From JALHST01 sp963798435 (lineage in GTDB: Bacteria; Bacteroidota; Bacteroidia; Flavobacteriales; Flavobacteriaceae): a stretch of DNA of 64,000 bases. Below, piece after piece: positions 24,776-35,500 of this stretch. Each line of letters opens with the position of its first letter. Position 1 is the stretch's first letter. The stretch is from assembly GCA_963798435.1 (NCBI GenBank), contig CAWCTF010000004.1, forward strand, positions 124,001 to 188,000, given 5' to 3'. The notes below the pieces were generated by a model. That model made no database searches, was not told the origin of the DNA, and saw nothing but the letters and a program-made list of their open reading frames with translations. A program made the translations under genes and the position numbers.

Positions 24776-26332
24776 TCAGTCGACCACCACGCGTACCAAT
24801 TGTTTTTTTGAACCTCGCTTGGCATAAAACGTCAATTCATCCTTGGCAGGATTGATCAAAGGTGTCGACACCATCAAAGGCAGACGTGCCTCTTTATCAT
24901 CCATCATTTTTTCATATGAAATATGGCCGTCCTGGTCTAATTTGATAACGAAGATATTGCGGTTACGACTTAGGCCCTGCTTAAAAAGCAATCGTTCCCC
25001 ACTTAACAACTGTGGATTTTCGGCCGCAGTACTAATAAAGAAATACGTATTTCCATCCTTGGCATACGAACTATAGGAGGCATACGCACCATCGCCTTGT
25101 GTCACTTCAGATTTATTTATATTTCGAATCCATAGTACTTCGCCCATACTACTCAGTTTGGCACTCACGATATCATTGTAGTGAAACCGTTCTATTTTTA
25201 AGCGCCCGCCACTTGAGTTCGACTGTACACTTGTCGTCACAAAGTATTCCTCGGCATTATACAAAATAGTGCCATCTGGATTTACTGTTATATTTTTAAA
25301 AATCAGGTTTTTTACATCTTTGTCATCTTCACGCCCAAACTTATCGAGCATAAATTGTTCAGAAAAAGGAGTATACTTTTTTGCTTTTACCGCCAAACTA
25401 TAGGGATCCAGCTCGAAATAGGAAAGACCGTTGTAACGATTATCCTTACGGTCAGCGAAAAATCCCAAGCAAATCAATTTCGAACCATTAAAAACAGGTT
25501 TTAAGCCCTCTGAATATTTTCCAGGATCATCGAAGGTCTGTGTCTTCGCGCCTGCATTCGAAATTTCGATCATTTCATATTGAAACTTTCGCTCATCGAC
25601 TTCAAACCGCTTCTTTTTAAAATACGCTTTCCCAACGATATAGGCATGCTCCAAATCCTTTGAAAAGACTACATTCTCAAAAGAGTAATTCTTTTCCTCC
25701 ACTTCGGCCGAAAAGTCATGGGATATCAGTTTTTTCAAGGCCAAATTGAAAAGATAAATGTAATGGCGATTGTTTTTTCCTTCCTTAAAATGTGCGCTGA
25801 TCACGAAGGCCGATTTGTCGTCGTCAAATAATACCGAAGTCGTAAAGCCCGAAGTGAAATTCCGATTGTAATAATTCCTATCCAAGGGTTCATTGACTTC
25901 TTCCGAAGGAATTGAGAGTATAGTCTCTTCTGTAAAATTAATATCCGATAAAGGGCTCCGATGTGCTACATAATCGTACGAACTCGTACTATAATTATAG
26001 GTCAAAAACAACATATAAATCTGGCCATTACGTACATAGCCATCTATAAAATTACCCTTGTCTAGCTTATAGTTAAACTCGGAAGTGAGTTCTAGATCCT
26101 TAGTATATGACTCGATATAATATCCCCTAGGTTTCAGGATAATCCCCGTAAAATAGGCGCGAATTAAAACAAAACCTGCTTGCCCATCATCACTTATGGT
26201 GAGTAGGTTCGAATATTTGTACCTATCGTTATATTTCTCGCCTAAAGCATGCTTTATAGGGATCTCCTGTGCTCTTAGAGAACACATTCCCACAAACAAA
26301 AAAATAAAGATCAAATTATTTCGCAAGGTCAT
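24776..26332 (-). CDS. secreted protein of unknown function, 518 aa
   Basis: A signal peptide (LIFIFLFVGMCSLRAQ) precedes about 495 residues without a domain I can name. Repeated strand-turn patterns with aromatic and asparagine-rich turns (VRNGQIYMLFLTYNYST, VFNGSKLICLGFFADRKD, LRIERFHYNDIVSA) suggest a beta-propeller-like fold. It is the last gene after the NtrY-like kinase and crotonase on the minus strand (gaps of 33 and 20 bp), which looks like one operon. There is no C-terminal sorting domain or lipobox. I cannot tie it to the fatty-acid or signalling neighbours. Confidence 0.82.
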   Translation of the reverse strand: MTLRNNLIFIFLFVGMCSLRAQEIPIKHALGEKYNDRYKYSNLLTISDDGQAGFVLIRAYFTGIILKPRGYYIESYTKDLELTSEFNYKLDKGNFIDGYVRNGQIYMLFLTYNYSTSSYDYVAHRSPLSDINFTEETILSIPSEEVNEPLDRNYYNRNFTSGFTTSVLFDDDKSAFVISAHFKEGKNNRHYIYLFNLALKKLISHDFSAEVEEKNYSFENVVFSKDLEHAYIVGKAYFKKKRFEVDERKFQYEMIEISNAGAKTQTFDDPGKYSEGLKPVFNGSKLICLGFFADRKDNRYNGLSYFELDPYSLAVKAKKYTPFSEQFMLDKFGREDDKDVKNLIFKNITVNPDGTILYNAEEYFVTTSVQSNSSGGRLKIERFHYNDIVSAKLSSMGEVLWIRNINKSEVTQGDGAYASYSSYAKDGNTYFFISTAAENPQLLSGERLLFKQGLSRNRNIFVIKLDQDGHISYEKMMDDKEARLPLMVSTPLINPAKDELTFYAKRGSKKQLVRVVVD

Positions 26333-26352
26333 CGGTCGGTTATTTTGATTTG

Positions 26353-27135
26353 CTATTTGCCAGGGAAGGCCGCTTTGCGCTTTTCTAAAAAGGCAGTCGT
26401 ACCCTCTTTAAAATCCGAGGTTCCGAAGCATGCTCCGAAAGCCTCAATTTCTGCCGCATATCCTTTATCGTTACCTTTAAAACCCGCATTTATAGCTTTT
26501 ATTGCATGGCCAATCGCTACTGGTGAATTATTGACGATCTTCGCTACAATTTTTTCACATTGGTCAATAAGTTCTGCGAGCGGCACGACATAGTTGACAA
26601 GACCATACGCAAGCGCCTGTTCCGCGTTGATCATTTGTGCAGTCATGATTAGTTCCATAGCCCTTCCTTTGCCAACCAATTGTGGTAATCGTTGGGTACC
26701 TCCATAGCCAGGAATCACCCCAAGTGACACTTCCGGCAAACCCATTTTGGCATTACTACCTGCCAATCGAAAATGACATGCCATGGCAAGTTCCAATCCA
26801 CCGCCTAACGCAAAACCATTTATAGCTGCTATTACGGGCGTCGTCATATTTTCTATAAAATCAAATAATAACTCCTGTCCTTTCTTGGATAGTTTCGACC
26901 CTTCCTTGGACGAGAAATTGGAAAATTCGGCAATGTCGGCGCCTGCTACAAATGCTTTTTCCCCACTTCCAGTAAGTAGTATCGCCCTGACTTTGCGATT
27001 CCTATCTAATTTTTTCAGGGCATCATGTAGTTCTTGAATCGTATCCTTATTCAGGGCATTCAATTTTTCTGGACGGTTGATTGTAATCAGAGCGAAATGC
27101 TCTCTTTTCTCAAGAAGAATGTTTTTAAAGCTCAT
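26353..27135 (-). CDS. enoyl-CoA hydratase/isomerase (crotonase) family protein
   Basis: Crotonase-fold protein of 260 residues, expected to hydrate enoyl-CoA in beta-oxidation or a similar CoA pathway. Oxyanion-hole regions are seen at VAGADIAEFSNF and GFALGGGLELAMAC, and the two catalytic glutamates lie in GGLELAMAC and GLPEVSLGVIPG. These two glutamates favour a true hydratase over an isomerase or hydrolase. It sits between an NtrY-like kinase (33 bp) and a secreted protein (20 bp) on the same strand. The CoA substrate is not determined. Confidence 0.93.
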   Translation of the reverse strand: MSFKNILLEKREHFALITINRPEKLNALNKDTIQELHDALKKLDRNRKVRAILLTGSGEKAFVAGADIAEFSNFSSKEGSKLSKKGQELLFDFIENMTTPVIAAINGFALGGGLELAMACHFRLAGSNAKMGLPEVSLGVIPGYGGTQRLPQLVGKGRAMELIMTAQMINAEQALAYGLVNYVVPLAELIDQCEKIVAKIVNNSPVAIGHAIKAINAGFKGNDKGYAAEIEAFGACFGTSDFKEGTTAFLEKRKAAFPGK

Positions 27136-27167
27136 TATCTCTGGATATTATTTAAAAGCAAGTTATT

Positions 27168-28634
27168 TTATGCGGTGTTTCCGGAATCCAATCGTGGAAA
27201 TTTGACCGTAAAGACAGTTCCTTTTCCTGGAAGGGAAATAAAAGTAATACTCCCATTATAGGTCTCTACGATATTCTTGACCATCCCCAATCCCAGGCCC
27301 ATACCACTGGTCTTCGTCGTAAATTTCGGTTCAAATATTTTTTCCCGAAACCCTTCTAAAATGCCCACCCCATTATCGGCCACCGATATCTTTACATAGG
27401 TATCCTCAGTCGTTACCGAGACCAAGATGCGCGGGGAAGTCACTTCGGGTACTGCCTGTATGGCATTTTTGACCAAATTTGTGACCACACGGATCAACTG
27501 GGTGCGATCGAGCTTGGCGATTATTACTTCCTCTTCGGAAATAAAATGAATATAGTCCTCATTAAAAATGTCAAGTGCCAATTTTACGATTTTGACCACA
27601 TTTAATGTTTCGTTCTGTTGCGCAGGCATTTCGGCAAAATTCGAGAAGGCCGACGCTATGCTACTCATGGTGTCAATCTGTTGGATTAGGGTTTTCGAAA
27701 ATTCAGCCACCTTTTTTACAATATCAGGGTCCTTTGGGTCGAACTTCATCTCAAAACTTTGTACGCTCAAGCGCATGGGAGTCAACGGATTCTTAATCTC
27801 ATGGGCTACTTGTTTCGCCATCTCACGCCATGCTTGTTCTCTTTCACTACGCGCCAATTTAACGGCACTTTCTTCTAGTTCGTCAATCATGGCATTATAC
27901 GTGGTTACCAATTTTTCGATTTCAAAAGTTGGATCTTCAATATAAAGTTTTTCATTGCGTTTCGTAAAATCGGTCTTGGCAAGCATGTCTGTTACGGTCT
28001 GTAAAGATCGTGTAATATATTTGGCGATGAAATAGGCCAATGCGATGGCAATCAATAACATAATTAGGAAGACCCCACCAAGGCGCATTAGAAATTGCTT
28101 TAGTTCCATATCATTGAAGGAATTGTCTTCAAAATACGGCAAGTTCAATATACCAATCGGTTTAAATTTTAAATCTGTTATATACACATACGAGGCCTGA
28201 TAGGAGTCTCCGGCGAGCGACTTCTCTTCGACAAATCGCTTATTTGGACTAATTTCCAATTCGTTTAATATTTCTGCAGATAGACAGCTACTCAAGGAAT
28301 CATTTTCAAATTTGGGGCGTGAACTTTTAATCAATTCCCCGTCTAGGTCATAGATATTGAAATATTGGTTCTGTACATCGGCAATTTCATAGATTTCATC
28401 TTTGAAGATATACCCCAGATTTTCGGTTGTGGCAGGATACGTAGTTTCACGAAGAACGTAATCAATGCTTTGTTTGATCTGCGCTTCCTTGCGCTCTAAT
28501 CGATCACCGTGATAATCATTCAGCTGCTCGCTGTATTGATGAATCGCCATGCCCGTAGTAAGCACCGATGCGATGAGCACCAACAGGCTCATGTTCAGGA
28601 AAATGCGCGATCGCAAAGAAAGTCTGTCAAACAA
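27168..28634 (-). CDS. NtrY-like membrane sensor histidine kinase
   Basis: Sensor kinase of 488 residues. It has an N-terminal transmembrane helix (IFLNMSLLVLIASVLTTG), a periplasmic sensor of about 140 residues, a second helix (LGGVFLIMLLIAIALAYFIA), a HAMP linker, and HisKA with the phospho-His in VAHEIKNPLTPMRLSVQ. The HEIKNPLTP form is the one seen in NtrY/NtrB-type kinases. HATPase motifs are VTNLVKNAIQAV, VADNGVGI and GLGLGMVKNI. No response regulator is adjacent, so the partner must be encoded elsewhere. It is the first gene of a probable operon with crotonase. Confidence 0.93.
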   Translation of the reverse strand: MFDRLSLRSRIFLNMSLLVLIASVLTTGMAIHQYSEQLNDYHGDRLERKEAQIKQSIDYVLRETTYPATTENLGYIFKDEIYEIADVQNQYFNIYDLDGELIKSSRPKFENDSLSSCLSAEILNELEISPNKRFVEEKSLAGDSYQASYVYITDLKFKPIGILNLPYFEDNSFNDMELKQFLMRLGGVFLIMLLIAIALAYFIAKYITRSLQTVTDMLAKTDFTKRNEKLYIEDPTFEIEKLVTTYNAMIDELEESAVKLARSEREQAWREMAKQVAHEIKNPLTPMRLSVQSFEMKFDPKDPDIVKKVAEFSKTLIQQIDTMSSIASAFSNFAEMPAQQNETLNVVKIVKLALDIFNEDYIHFISEEEVIIAKLDRTQLIRVVTNLVKNAIQAVPEVTSPRILVSVTTEDTYVKISVADNGVGILEGFREKIFEPKFTTKTSGMGLGLGMVKNIVETYNGSITFISLPGKGTVFTVKFPRLDSGNTA

Positions 28635-28756
28635 GTACTGCTAATTTATTGTTAAAGATAGCAATAATCAGACCAAGTTAAATGGGACAAATAATGAGTG
28701 TAGGCGCCATTTTGCGCAAAAATGTCTACAGTACGGCTGGCATATATTTAAAGAAC

Positions 28757-29308
28757 CTATCGTTCTTGGTTCTTTCCGCGAATAGCTTTATATAGTCGAA
28801 TTCCTAAAAGCAGTAGGATACCGAGGGCAATAATACCCACAACGCCAAAAATCCAATTAAAGGTACCCTTGAGAATTACCAAAAATACAATGGCAAAAAG
28901 TAGCAGTGTGGCCCCTTCGTTCCAAATGCGCATGAATTTCGACGTGTACTTTATTTCATTACGCTGTAATTCCTGAACGATTTGGTGATTCTTTAGATGA
29001 TAGACTATCAACATTAGTACAAATGCGAGTTTAATATGCATCCAAGGCTGGTGCAACCATGCGGGCATTAACACGAGCAACCAAATGGCGAAGAAAGTGG
29101 CCAAGATTGCCGACGGCCAGGTAATAATATACCACAATCGCTTGGTCATTACCTTCAATTGGCTAGTTAATATCTCTTTTTCAGGTGACGCTTTTTGGGA
29201 AGCTTCAATATGATAGATAAATAATCGCGGAACATAGAACAGCCCTGCAAACCATGTGATCACAAAAATGAGATGCAGGGCTTTGATATAGTCATAATAT
29301 GCTGTCAT
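28757..29308 (-). CDS. hemJ: HemJ-type protoporphyrinogen IX oxidase (CopD/UPF0093 family)
   Basis: Integral membrane protein of 183 residues with about four helices, assigned to the UPF0093 family in which HemJ performs the oxidation of protoporphyrinogen IX to protoporphyrin IX. The family features are visible: His12 in IKALHLIFVITWFAGLFYVPR with the conserved Trp and Arg, plus HIKLAFVLMLIVYHL. No other protoporphyrinogen oxidase is in the window, while the rest of the heme route from HemA to HemF, and HemH, is, which supports HemJ over a copper-related role. CopD-like proteins are the main alternative. Confidence 0.85.
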   Translation of the reverse strand: MTAYYDYIKALHLIFVITWFAGLFYVPRLFIYHIEASQKASPEKEILTSQLKVMTKRLWYIITWPSAILATFFAIWLLVLMPAWLHQPWMHIKLAFVLMLIVYHLKNHQIVQELQRNEIKYTSKFMRIWNEGATLLLFAIVFLVILKGTFNWIFGVVGIIALGILLLLGIRLYKAIRGKNQER

Positions 29309-29375
29309 TGATCTGGCATGTGTAATTGTTCAGGCTCTCAGAAACCGATGCCCGAAACCTCGAACCTTCTTCTCA

Positions 29376-32300
29376 TTATAATTGTATTGCGCCGATACCT
29401 GCTTCCCAAAGCTTTTTATTATAATCGGGAATCGATGATTGGATCAGTGTTTGGGCCCGACTCTCAAGTTTTTCCCATTGTGAATCTAATTCGGCCCTAC
29501 GGTCCTTGCTCCCCTGATTGACCCTAGGGATCGTACTATTGGTCGCATTGATCAAGAAAAGATATTCAGCGGTGAATTTGTTGGGGAAATTTTCAACATC
29601 ATCATACGCTTGCGATTTGCGCTGAACCATATCCTCGTCCCATGCATTCAAAGCCTGGGACAATACTTGGCCTTCTGCCTTCAAATTCGAATCTGATAAA
29701 TCCTTGATTACATCGTCTAATTGTGTTTTTGCTTCATACAACGTATTCACTGTATTGATCATACTACTGACCTTCATTTCCATTTGTGCCATAAAAGCAT
29801 CGTATTCTTGGTATTGGCCTGGTTTGGTTTCGAAGCCGGGGGTCTCTTTGATGGTCGCCTTGGTGGCAACCGTTTTTCCCTCATACTTCAATTGGAGGGT
29901 ATACGTGCCCGGGGACGCCCTATGCCCCCTAAAACCTGCCTCCATATATACATCGGGAATACCAGGTATAGTGGCATGGTTCATGTCCCAGACAAAACGA
30001 TTCAATCCTTCATTTTTAGACAACAAGGGCTCGGGAGGAGGTCCTCCTCCATTATGTGCCCTATAGTTTGGATTTTTTTCCGAACGAATCGATCGAACGA
30101 TTTTTCCTTGCTCGTCGCGAATTTCCAAGGTGAGCGCCGATGTAGAATCTTTTGCTTTTTCCAATTCATAATAAATAACCAGTCCGTTCGCGGGGTTAAT
30201 GCCTTCGAAGGGGTCGGTACCTTTAAATTCATTTGAATTTCCATTCAGGGCACTACTCCATGAACCGTTGAGGGCTGCATCGGGCGTGTAGATCTTTAGT
30301 GCCTTTTTTGTTGGGTCATACTGGTTGATTACCCAAAGATCGTCCAATATCCAAAAAGATCTACCCGAGGTTGCCACGATCAAATTACCCTCGTAAACCT
30401 TCAAATCAGTGATGGGAGCCGGCGGAAGGTTCAATTGAAACGGTTCCCAGGACTTTCCGGAATTCCATGAAAGAAAGAGGCCCTTTTCAGTACCGGCATA
30501 GAGCAGGTCTTTTCGATTTGTATCCTCGCGAATGACCTTTGTATATGCGCCATATGGAATTCCAGCATTAATATTTTCCCACGTTTTGCCATAATCGGAA
30601 GACTTATACAATGCAGGAGTATGGTCATTGAATTTATACTTGGTAGTCGCAATGTAAACAGTCGCGGGATCATGGGGTGATACCTCAATGGAATTGACCA
30701 AGGTTTCCCCCAAATTTTTTGGGGTGATGTTTTGCCAAGTAACCCCATTATCCCTGGTTATGTAAACGTAACCGTCATCGCTTCCCGTATAAAAAACGCC
30801 TTTTTCAAGTGGGGACTCAATCATATAGGCAATGGTCCCATAATTTTCCGCACCTACGGCCTCATTGGTATACGGACCTCCCCCCATGCCTTGTTTTTCA
30901 TCAATATTGCGTGTTAAATCGGGTGATATTTCTTCCCAAGTCAGCCCCATGTCCTTGGTTCGTAAAACATATTGCGCACAATGATAAAACGTATTGGGTT
31001 CAAAATGAGAACGTATAATCGGGGCATTCCAATTATAAAGGTATTTCATGTCACGGGCCGCCCTACCCAAGTATTGGATGGGTGCGGCCATAATCTGGGT
31101 AGAACTCTTGGTATAGGTATCTAAAACTTCAATGGTGCCTAAATAACTTCCGCCCAACACATACCGGGGATTTTTTGGGTCAAAGGCCAGGAAGGCGCTC
31201 TCACCTCCTGCGGAATCACTCCAATCCCTGTCTGAAATACTCCCGCTCCCCAAGGAAAGACTTGCGATTTTGACCGAAGAGTTATCCTGCTGTCCGCCGT
31301 AAATATTATATGGGAACAAACTATCTGTACTAATTCGATAAAACTGCGCCGTGGGCATACTATTTTGACTCGACCAATTTTTTCCGAAATCGAAACTGAT
31401 CGAAGCCCCTCCATCATCGGCCAGGATCATATTATTTGAATTATCAGGATTGATCCAGAGATTGTGATAATCCCCATGGGCTGCAGATAGGCTTTCCCAG
31501 GTCTTGCCTCCATCAATTGAACGCAGAAAAGGTGCGCTCATTATATAGATGACATTTTCATTGTTGGGGTCGGTAAAGACCTTGATATAGTACCACGCAC
31601 GTTGTACCAAACGGTTGTCGCCACTAACCATTACCCAGCTTTTTCCGGCATCATCCGACATAAAAAGACCCCCTTTATCAGCATCGGAATCACTTTCGAC
31701 CAAGGCGAAGACCTTGTTCGAATTGGCGGCACTCACCGAAATGGCCATCTTTCCCTTCTCTTTTGGCAAGCCTTTATTAATCGGAAACCATGTTTCACCT
31801 GCATCGACAGATTTATAGAGTCCGCTACCGGGACCACCGCTAATCATCTTATTCGGTTCCCTATGATGCTCCCACATAGCTGCGTATAAGATGTCGGGGG
31901 CATTGGCATCTATTGAAAGTTCGGCACACCCGGTTAACTCATTTACAAAAAGCACATTTTTCCAAGTGGTTCCCCCATCGATCGATTTGTAGATACCCCT
32001 TTCCTTTGTCGGGCCATAAAGCGCTCCTTGCCCTGCAACATAGACAATATCCGGGTTTTTTGGATGAACGATGATTCTCGAAATATGTTGCGTGCCCGCC
32101 AATCCCAATTTTTTCCACGTCTTACCCGAATCGCTTGATTTATAGACCCCATCCCCATAGGAAGCCATAACACCCCGTGGTGCATTTTCTCCCATACCAC
32201 AATAGATGATATTGGGATCTGATTCAGACACGGCAACGGCTCCGACAGAGCCCATTTCGAAAAAGCCATCCGAGATATTGTCCCAGCGTTGCCCCCCGTC

Positions 32301-32501
32301 GGACGTTTTCCATAAACCACCCCCGGTACTTCCCATATAATAGGTCATAGGATCCCCAACAACGCCGGTAGCCGCTACAGAACGTCCCCCGCGAAACGGA
32401 CCGATATTCCGGAATTTTAGCGGTTTAAAATATTCTTGGCTTTTTTGGGAGAAAGATGCCCCGCTTACCAAGATCAAAAATAATACTAGGAGTTTTTTCA
32501 T
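29376..32501 (-). CDS. sortilin/BNR-repeat (VPS10-like) secreted protein, copy 1
   Basis: Exported protein of 1041 residues from the ATG at 32501, which starts directly with a signal peptide (LLVLFLILVSGASFSQ). The first 700 residues form sialidase/BNR-type beta-propellers: Asp-box motifs recur, for example TSDGGQRWDNISDG, SSDSGKTWKKLG, SIDGGTTWKN and SVDAGETW. The last 300 residues hold a beta-sandwich-like stretch and then long helices. These proteins are annotated as glycosyl hydrolase or sortilin-like, but no sialidase arginine triad is evident, so enzymatic activity is doubtful. The neighbouring gene is a full-length paralog. Confidence 0.9.
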   Translation of the reverse strand: MKKLLVLFLILVSGASFSQKSQEYFKPLKFRNIGPFRGGRSVAATGVVGDPMTYYMGSTGGGLWKTSDGGQRWDNISDGFFEMGSVGAVAVSESDPNIIYCGMGENAPRGVMASYGDGVYKSSDSGKTWKKLGLAGTQHISRIIVHPKNPDIVYVAGQGALYGPTKERGIYKSIDGGTTWKNVLFVNELTGCAELSIDANAPDILYAAMWEHHREPNKMISGGPGSGLYKSVDAGETWFPINKGLPKEKGKMAISVSAANSNKVFALVESDSDADKGGLFMSDDAGKSWVMVSGDNRLVQRAWYYIKVFTDPNNENVIYIMSAPFLRSIDGGKTWESLSAAHGDYHNLWINPDNSNNMILADDGGASISFDFGKNWSSQNSMPTAQFYRISTDSLFPYNIYGGQQDNSSVKIASLSLGSGSISDRDWSDSAGGESAFLAFDPKNPRYVLGGSYLGTIEVLDTYTKSSTQIMAAPIQYLGRAARDMKYLYNWNAPIIRSHFEPNTFYHCAQYVLRTKDMGLTWEEISPDLTRNIDEKQGMGGGPYTNEAVGAENYGTIAYMIESPLEKGVFYTGSDDGYVYITRDNGVTWQNITPKNLGETLVNSIEVSPHDPATVYIATTKYKFNDHTPALYKSSDYGKTWENINAGIPYGAYTKVIREDTNRKDLLYAGTEKGLFLSWNSGKSWEPFQLNLPPAPITDLKVYEGNLIVATSGRSFWILDDLWVINQYDPTKKALKIYTPDAALNGSWSSALNGNSNEFKGTDPFEGINPANGLVIYYELEKAKDSTSALTLEIRDEQGKIVRSIRSEKNPNYRAHNGGGPPPEPLLSKNEGLNRFVWDMNHATIPGIPDVYMEAGFRGHRASPGTYTLQLKYEGKTVATKATIKETPGFETKPGQYQEYDAFMAQMEMKVSSMINTVNTLYEAKTQLDDVIKDLSDSNLKAEGQVLSQALNAWDEDMVQRKSQAYDDVENFPNKFTAEYLFLINATNSTIPRVNQGSKDRRAELDSQWEKLESRAQTLIQSSIPDYNKKLWEAGIGAIQL

Positions 32502-32582
32502 TTGTATTCTTATTTTCTTAAGCACATTATGTTCGATTCACCGATTGCCGGTTAGCAGGATATACTTCTTTTAGAAACTATG

Positions 32583-35500
32583 CTACTCAACAAACAAATA
32601 CTTTAATTTCAAGGTGTTGAACTCCTCATTGAAAAGAGCGATTTCCTTGTTAATTAATTCATCAAACGTCTTCAACTGAACATCAATATCAGAAGTGAGC
32701 TCTTCCTTAACCATAATATCCTGATCAGTCGGCGGAAAATCATCTAAAGAGACAAGGCTATTTAGGTGCGCCAATTTATTGGTTAGGCGAATCGGGAAAT
32801 TCAAGGGGTCTTGACCGCTCTTATTTTGTGTCTGGTATAATGCCTTTTCGACTTCTCCGAATTTTTCCTTTAACTTTTTTGCTTTTTCAACCAGCTCCTT
32901 CGTCTGCTCATTGTCCTTATATTGCTTAATAAAGGTGTCAAGTCGGTCGTTTATTTTCCTGATTTTTTTAATTGATTTGTGGGCCTTGTCAACAGTGGCG
33001 TTCACTGAAGAAATAAAATCATGTTGTTTCTGCATATCTTCAAGGCTTGCCTCGGATCTGGGATCTGGGAGTATCGTAAATGTCTTGGTACTGGTTTCGC
33101 CATTTACGCTTAGATGCACTTTATAGTCGCCGGGTACCGCTTTTGGCCCTTCTAAACTACCCCACCAAAAGATCATGCCATCAAATTTTTCTGCATCCTC
33201 ACCTTTGGTATCCCAGACATACCTATTGCCCCCTTTTTTAACCTCCAATTTTTTGGTTTTGTCTTTTGAGGAGTTTTTGAAGATGGCCAAGGTATCCCCC
33301 TTCATATTCGAAAAGCTAAGGCTCACGCTGTCTTTTTCGGCAAGATTCTTTATATAAAAATACGTTACCACACCGTTCGGCTGGTTTTGTCCTTCGGTCT
33401 TGGAAGGCTCTTTACTTGCCCTTCCCTTGGTCCTATAGGCGTTTTTGGGTTTGTAGAGAATCATATCCGAATTTTTATCCAACCCGTCCAATTGATGCAA
33501 GACGGTAAGGTCATCGATGATATACAAACTTCTGCCTTGGGTGGCCACGATCAAACTATTGTTTTTGATCGCCAAGTCGGTAATGGGAACAATCGGAAGG
33601 TTCAATTGAAATGGTTCCCAATGTGCTCCATCATCAAAAGAAATGTACATGCCTGTTTCGGTCCCCGCATATAACAAGCCCTTTCTATTCGGGTCTTCCC
33701 GAACCACCCTTGTAAAGTGTTCAGCAGCTATACCGTTCGTTATTTTATTCCAGGTTTTTCCGAAATCGGTCGTTTTATAGAGATATGGGGCAAAGTCTCC
33801 CACTTTGTATCTCGTAGCCGCAACATAACAAGTACCTTCATCAAATGCCGAAGGCTCAATGCTGTTCACCATACTCCACTCGGGCATATTGGGAGGGGTC
33901 ACGTTTTCCCAGTTTTGTCCTTCATCCTTTGAAACGTGAATGAGGCCATCATCACTTCCTACCCATAAAAGTCCTTCTTTTAAAGGACTTTCATTGGCCG
34001 CAAAGATGGTGCAATAATATTCAACCCCTGTATTGTCCTGGGTTATGGGACCACCACTTGATACCAGCTTCGTCGGGTCGTTACGTGTAAGGTCGCCACT
34101 TAATAATTTCCAACTTTGGCCTTCATTGGTTGAAAGGTGCACATGATTTGAGAAGGTGTACAGTTTTTTGGGATCATGGCGGCTAAACATTATTGGAAAA
34201 TTCCACTGAAATCGATATTTCATACCTTCTGCCCCATAGCCCATGGGATTATCAGGCCAAACATTGATACCGCGAACCGTTTTTGCAGCATGGTTTACCC
34301 GGGTTAAAAAGCCCCCATAACTCCCTCCATAGACAATATCGTCATTTTGTGGGTCAACGGCGATCCAAGCTGATTCGCCACCCGCCGTGTCCTCCCAATC
34401 AGCCTCTGTGATTGCATTTCCATCACTTCTATGTTTTATACGGATGGTACTGTTATCTTGCTGGGCCGCATAAATTCGATACGGAAATGAATTATCAGTG
34501 GTTAAACGATAAAATTGTGCGGTTGGCTGGTTATGATAGGTGCTCCATGTCTGACCACCATCATAGGAGATCTGGGCACCCCCATCATCGCCAATGATCA
34601 TGCGCTTAGAGTTTTCTGGTGCGATCCAGAGATCATGATGATCCCCATGGGGCGCTTCAAAATCACTAAATGTTTTCCCGCCATCGGTTGACTTATGGTA
34701 ATCGACATTGACCACATATACGATGTCTTGATCTTCCGTATCGGCATACACACGTGTATAATACCAGGCACGCTGACGAAGTTTGCGATCTTCGTTGATA
34801 CGTGTCCATTTTTTTCCACCATCATCACTGCGATAAAGGCCTCCTTTTTCTTTATGTTCTACCAGGGCCCAAACACGTTCTGAATTTTTAGGCGACACGG
34901 TAACCCCGATGATACCCAACGTATCCTTGGGGAACCCTTCATTTTTGGATATTTCGGACCACGTATCACCGCTATCGGTGCTTTTCCAAAGGGCCGAACC
35001 TTCCCCGCCACTACTCAAGCTGTAGGGCGTTCTTTTCGCGCGCCATGTAGAGGCGTACAGAATTCGCGGATTATTAGGGTCCAAGATCAAATCAACGGCC
35101 CCGGCCTGATCATTGACATAGAGTGTCTTTTTCCAGCTTTTGCCTCCATCTGTGCTTTTATAGACACCACGATCGGCAGAAGGTTTATATATATCCCCTA
35201 GAACAGCTGCGTAAACCGTATTGAAATCTGTGGGGTGAACTCGGATTCGCGGCACATGACGGCTATTTGGAAGCCCGGCATTCACCCATGTTTTGCCGGC
35301 ATCTTCTGTTTTCCAGATCCCATATCCCGAAGAAACGTTCCCGCGGATGGTGGTTTCCCCACCTCCTACATAGATTACATTTGGATCACTTTGAGCCACT
35401 TCGACGGCTCCTATACTCCCCCCAAAATACCCATCAGAAATATTTTCCCAGGTGCGACCTCCATCCGTGGTTTTCCAAACCCCACCTCCAGTCGCGCCAA

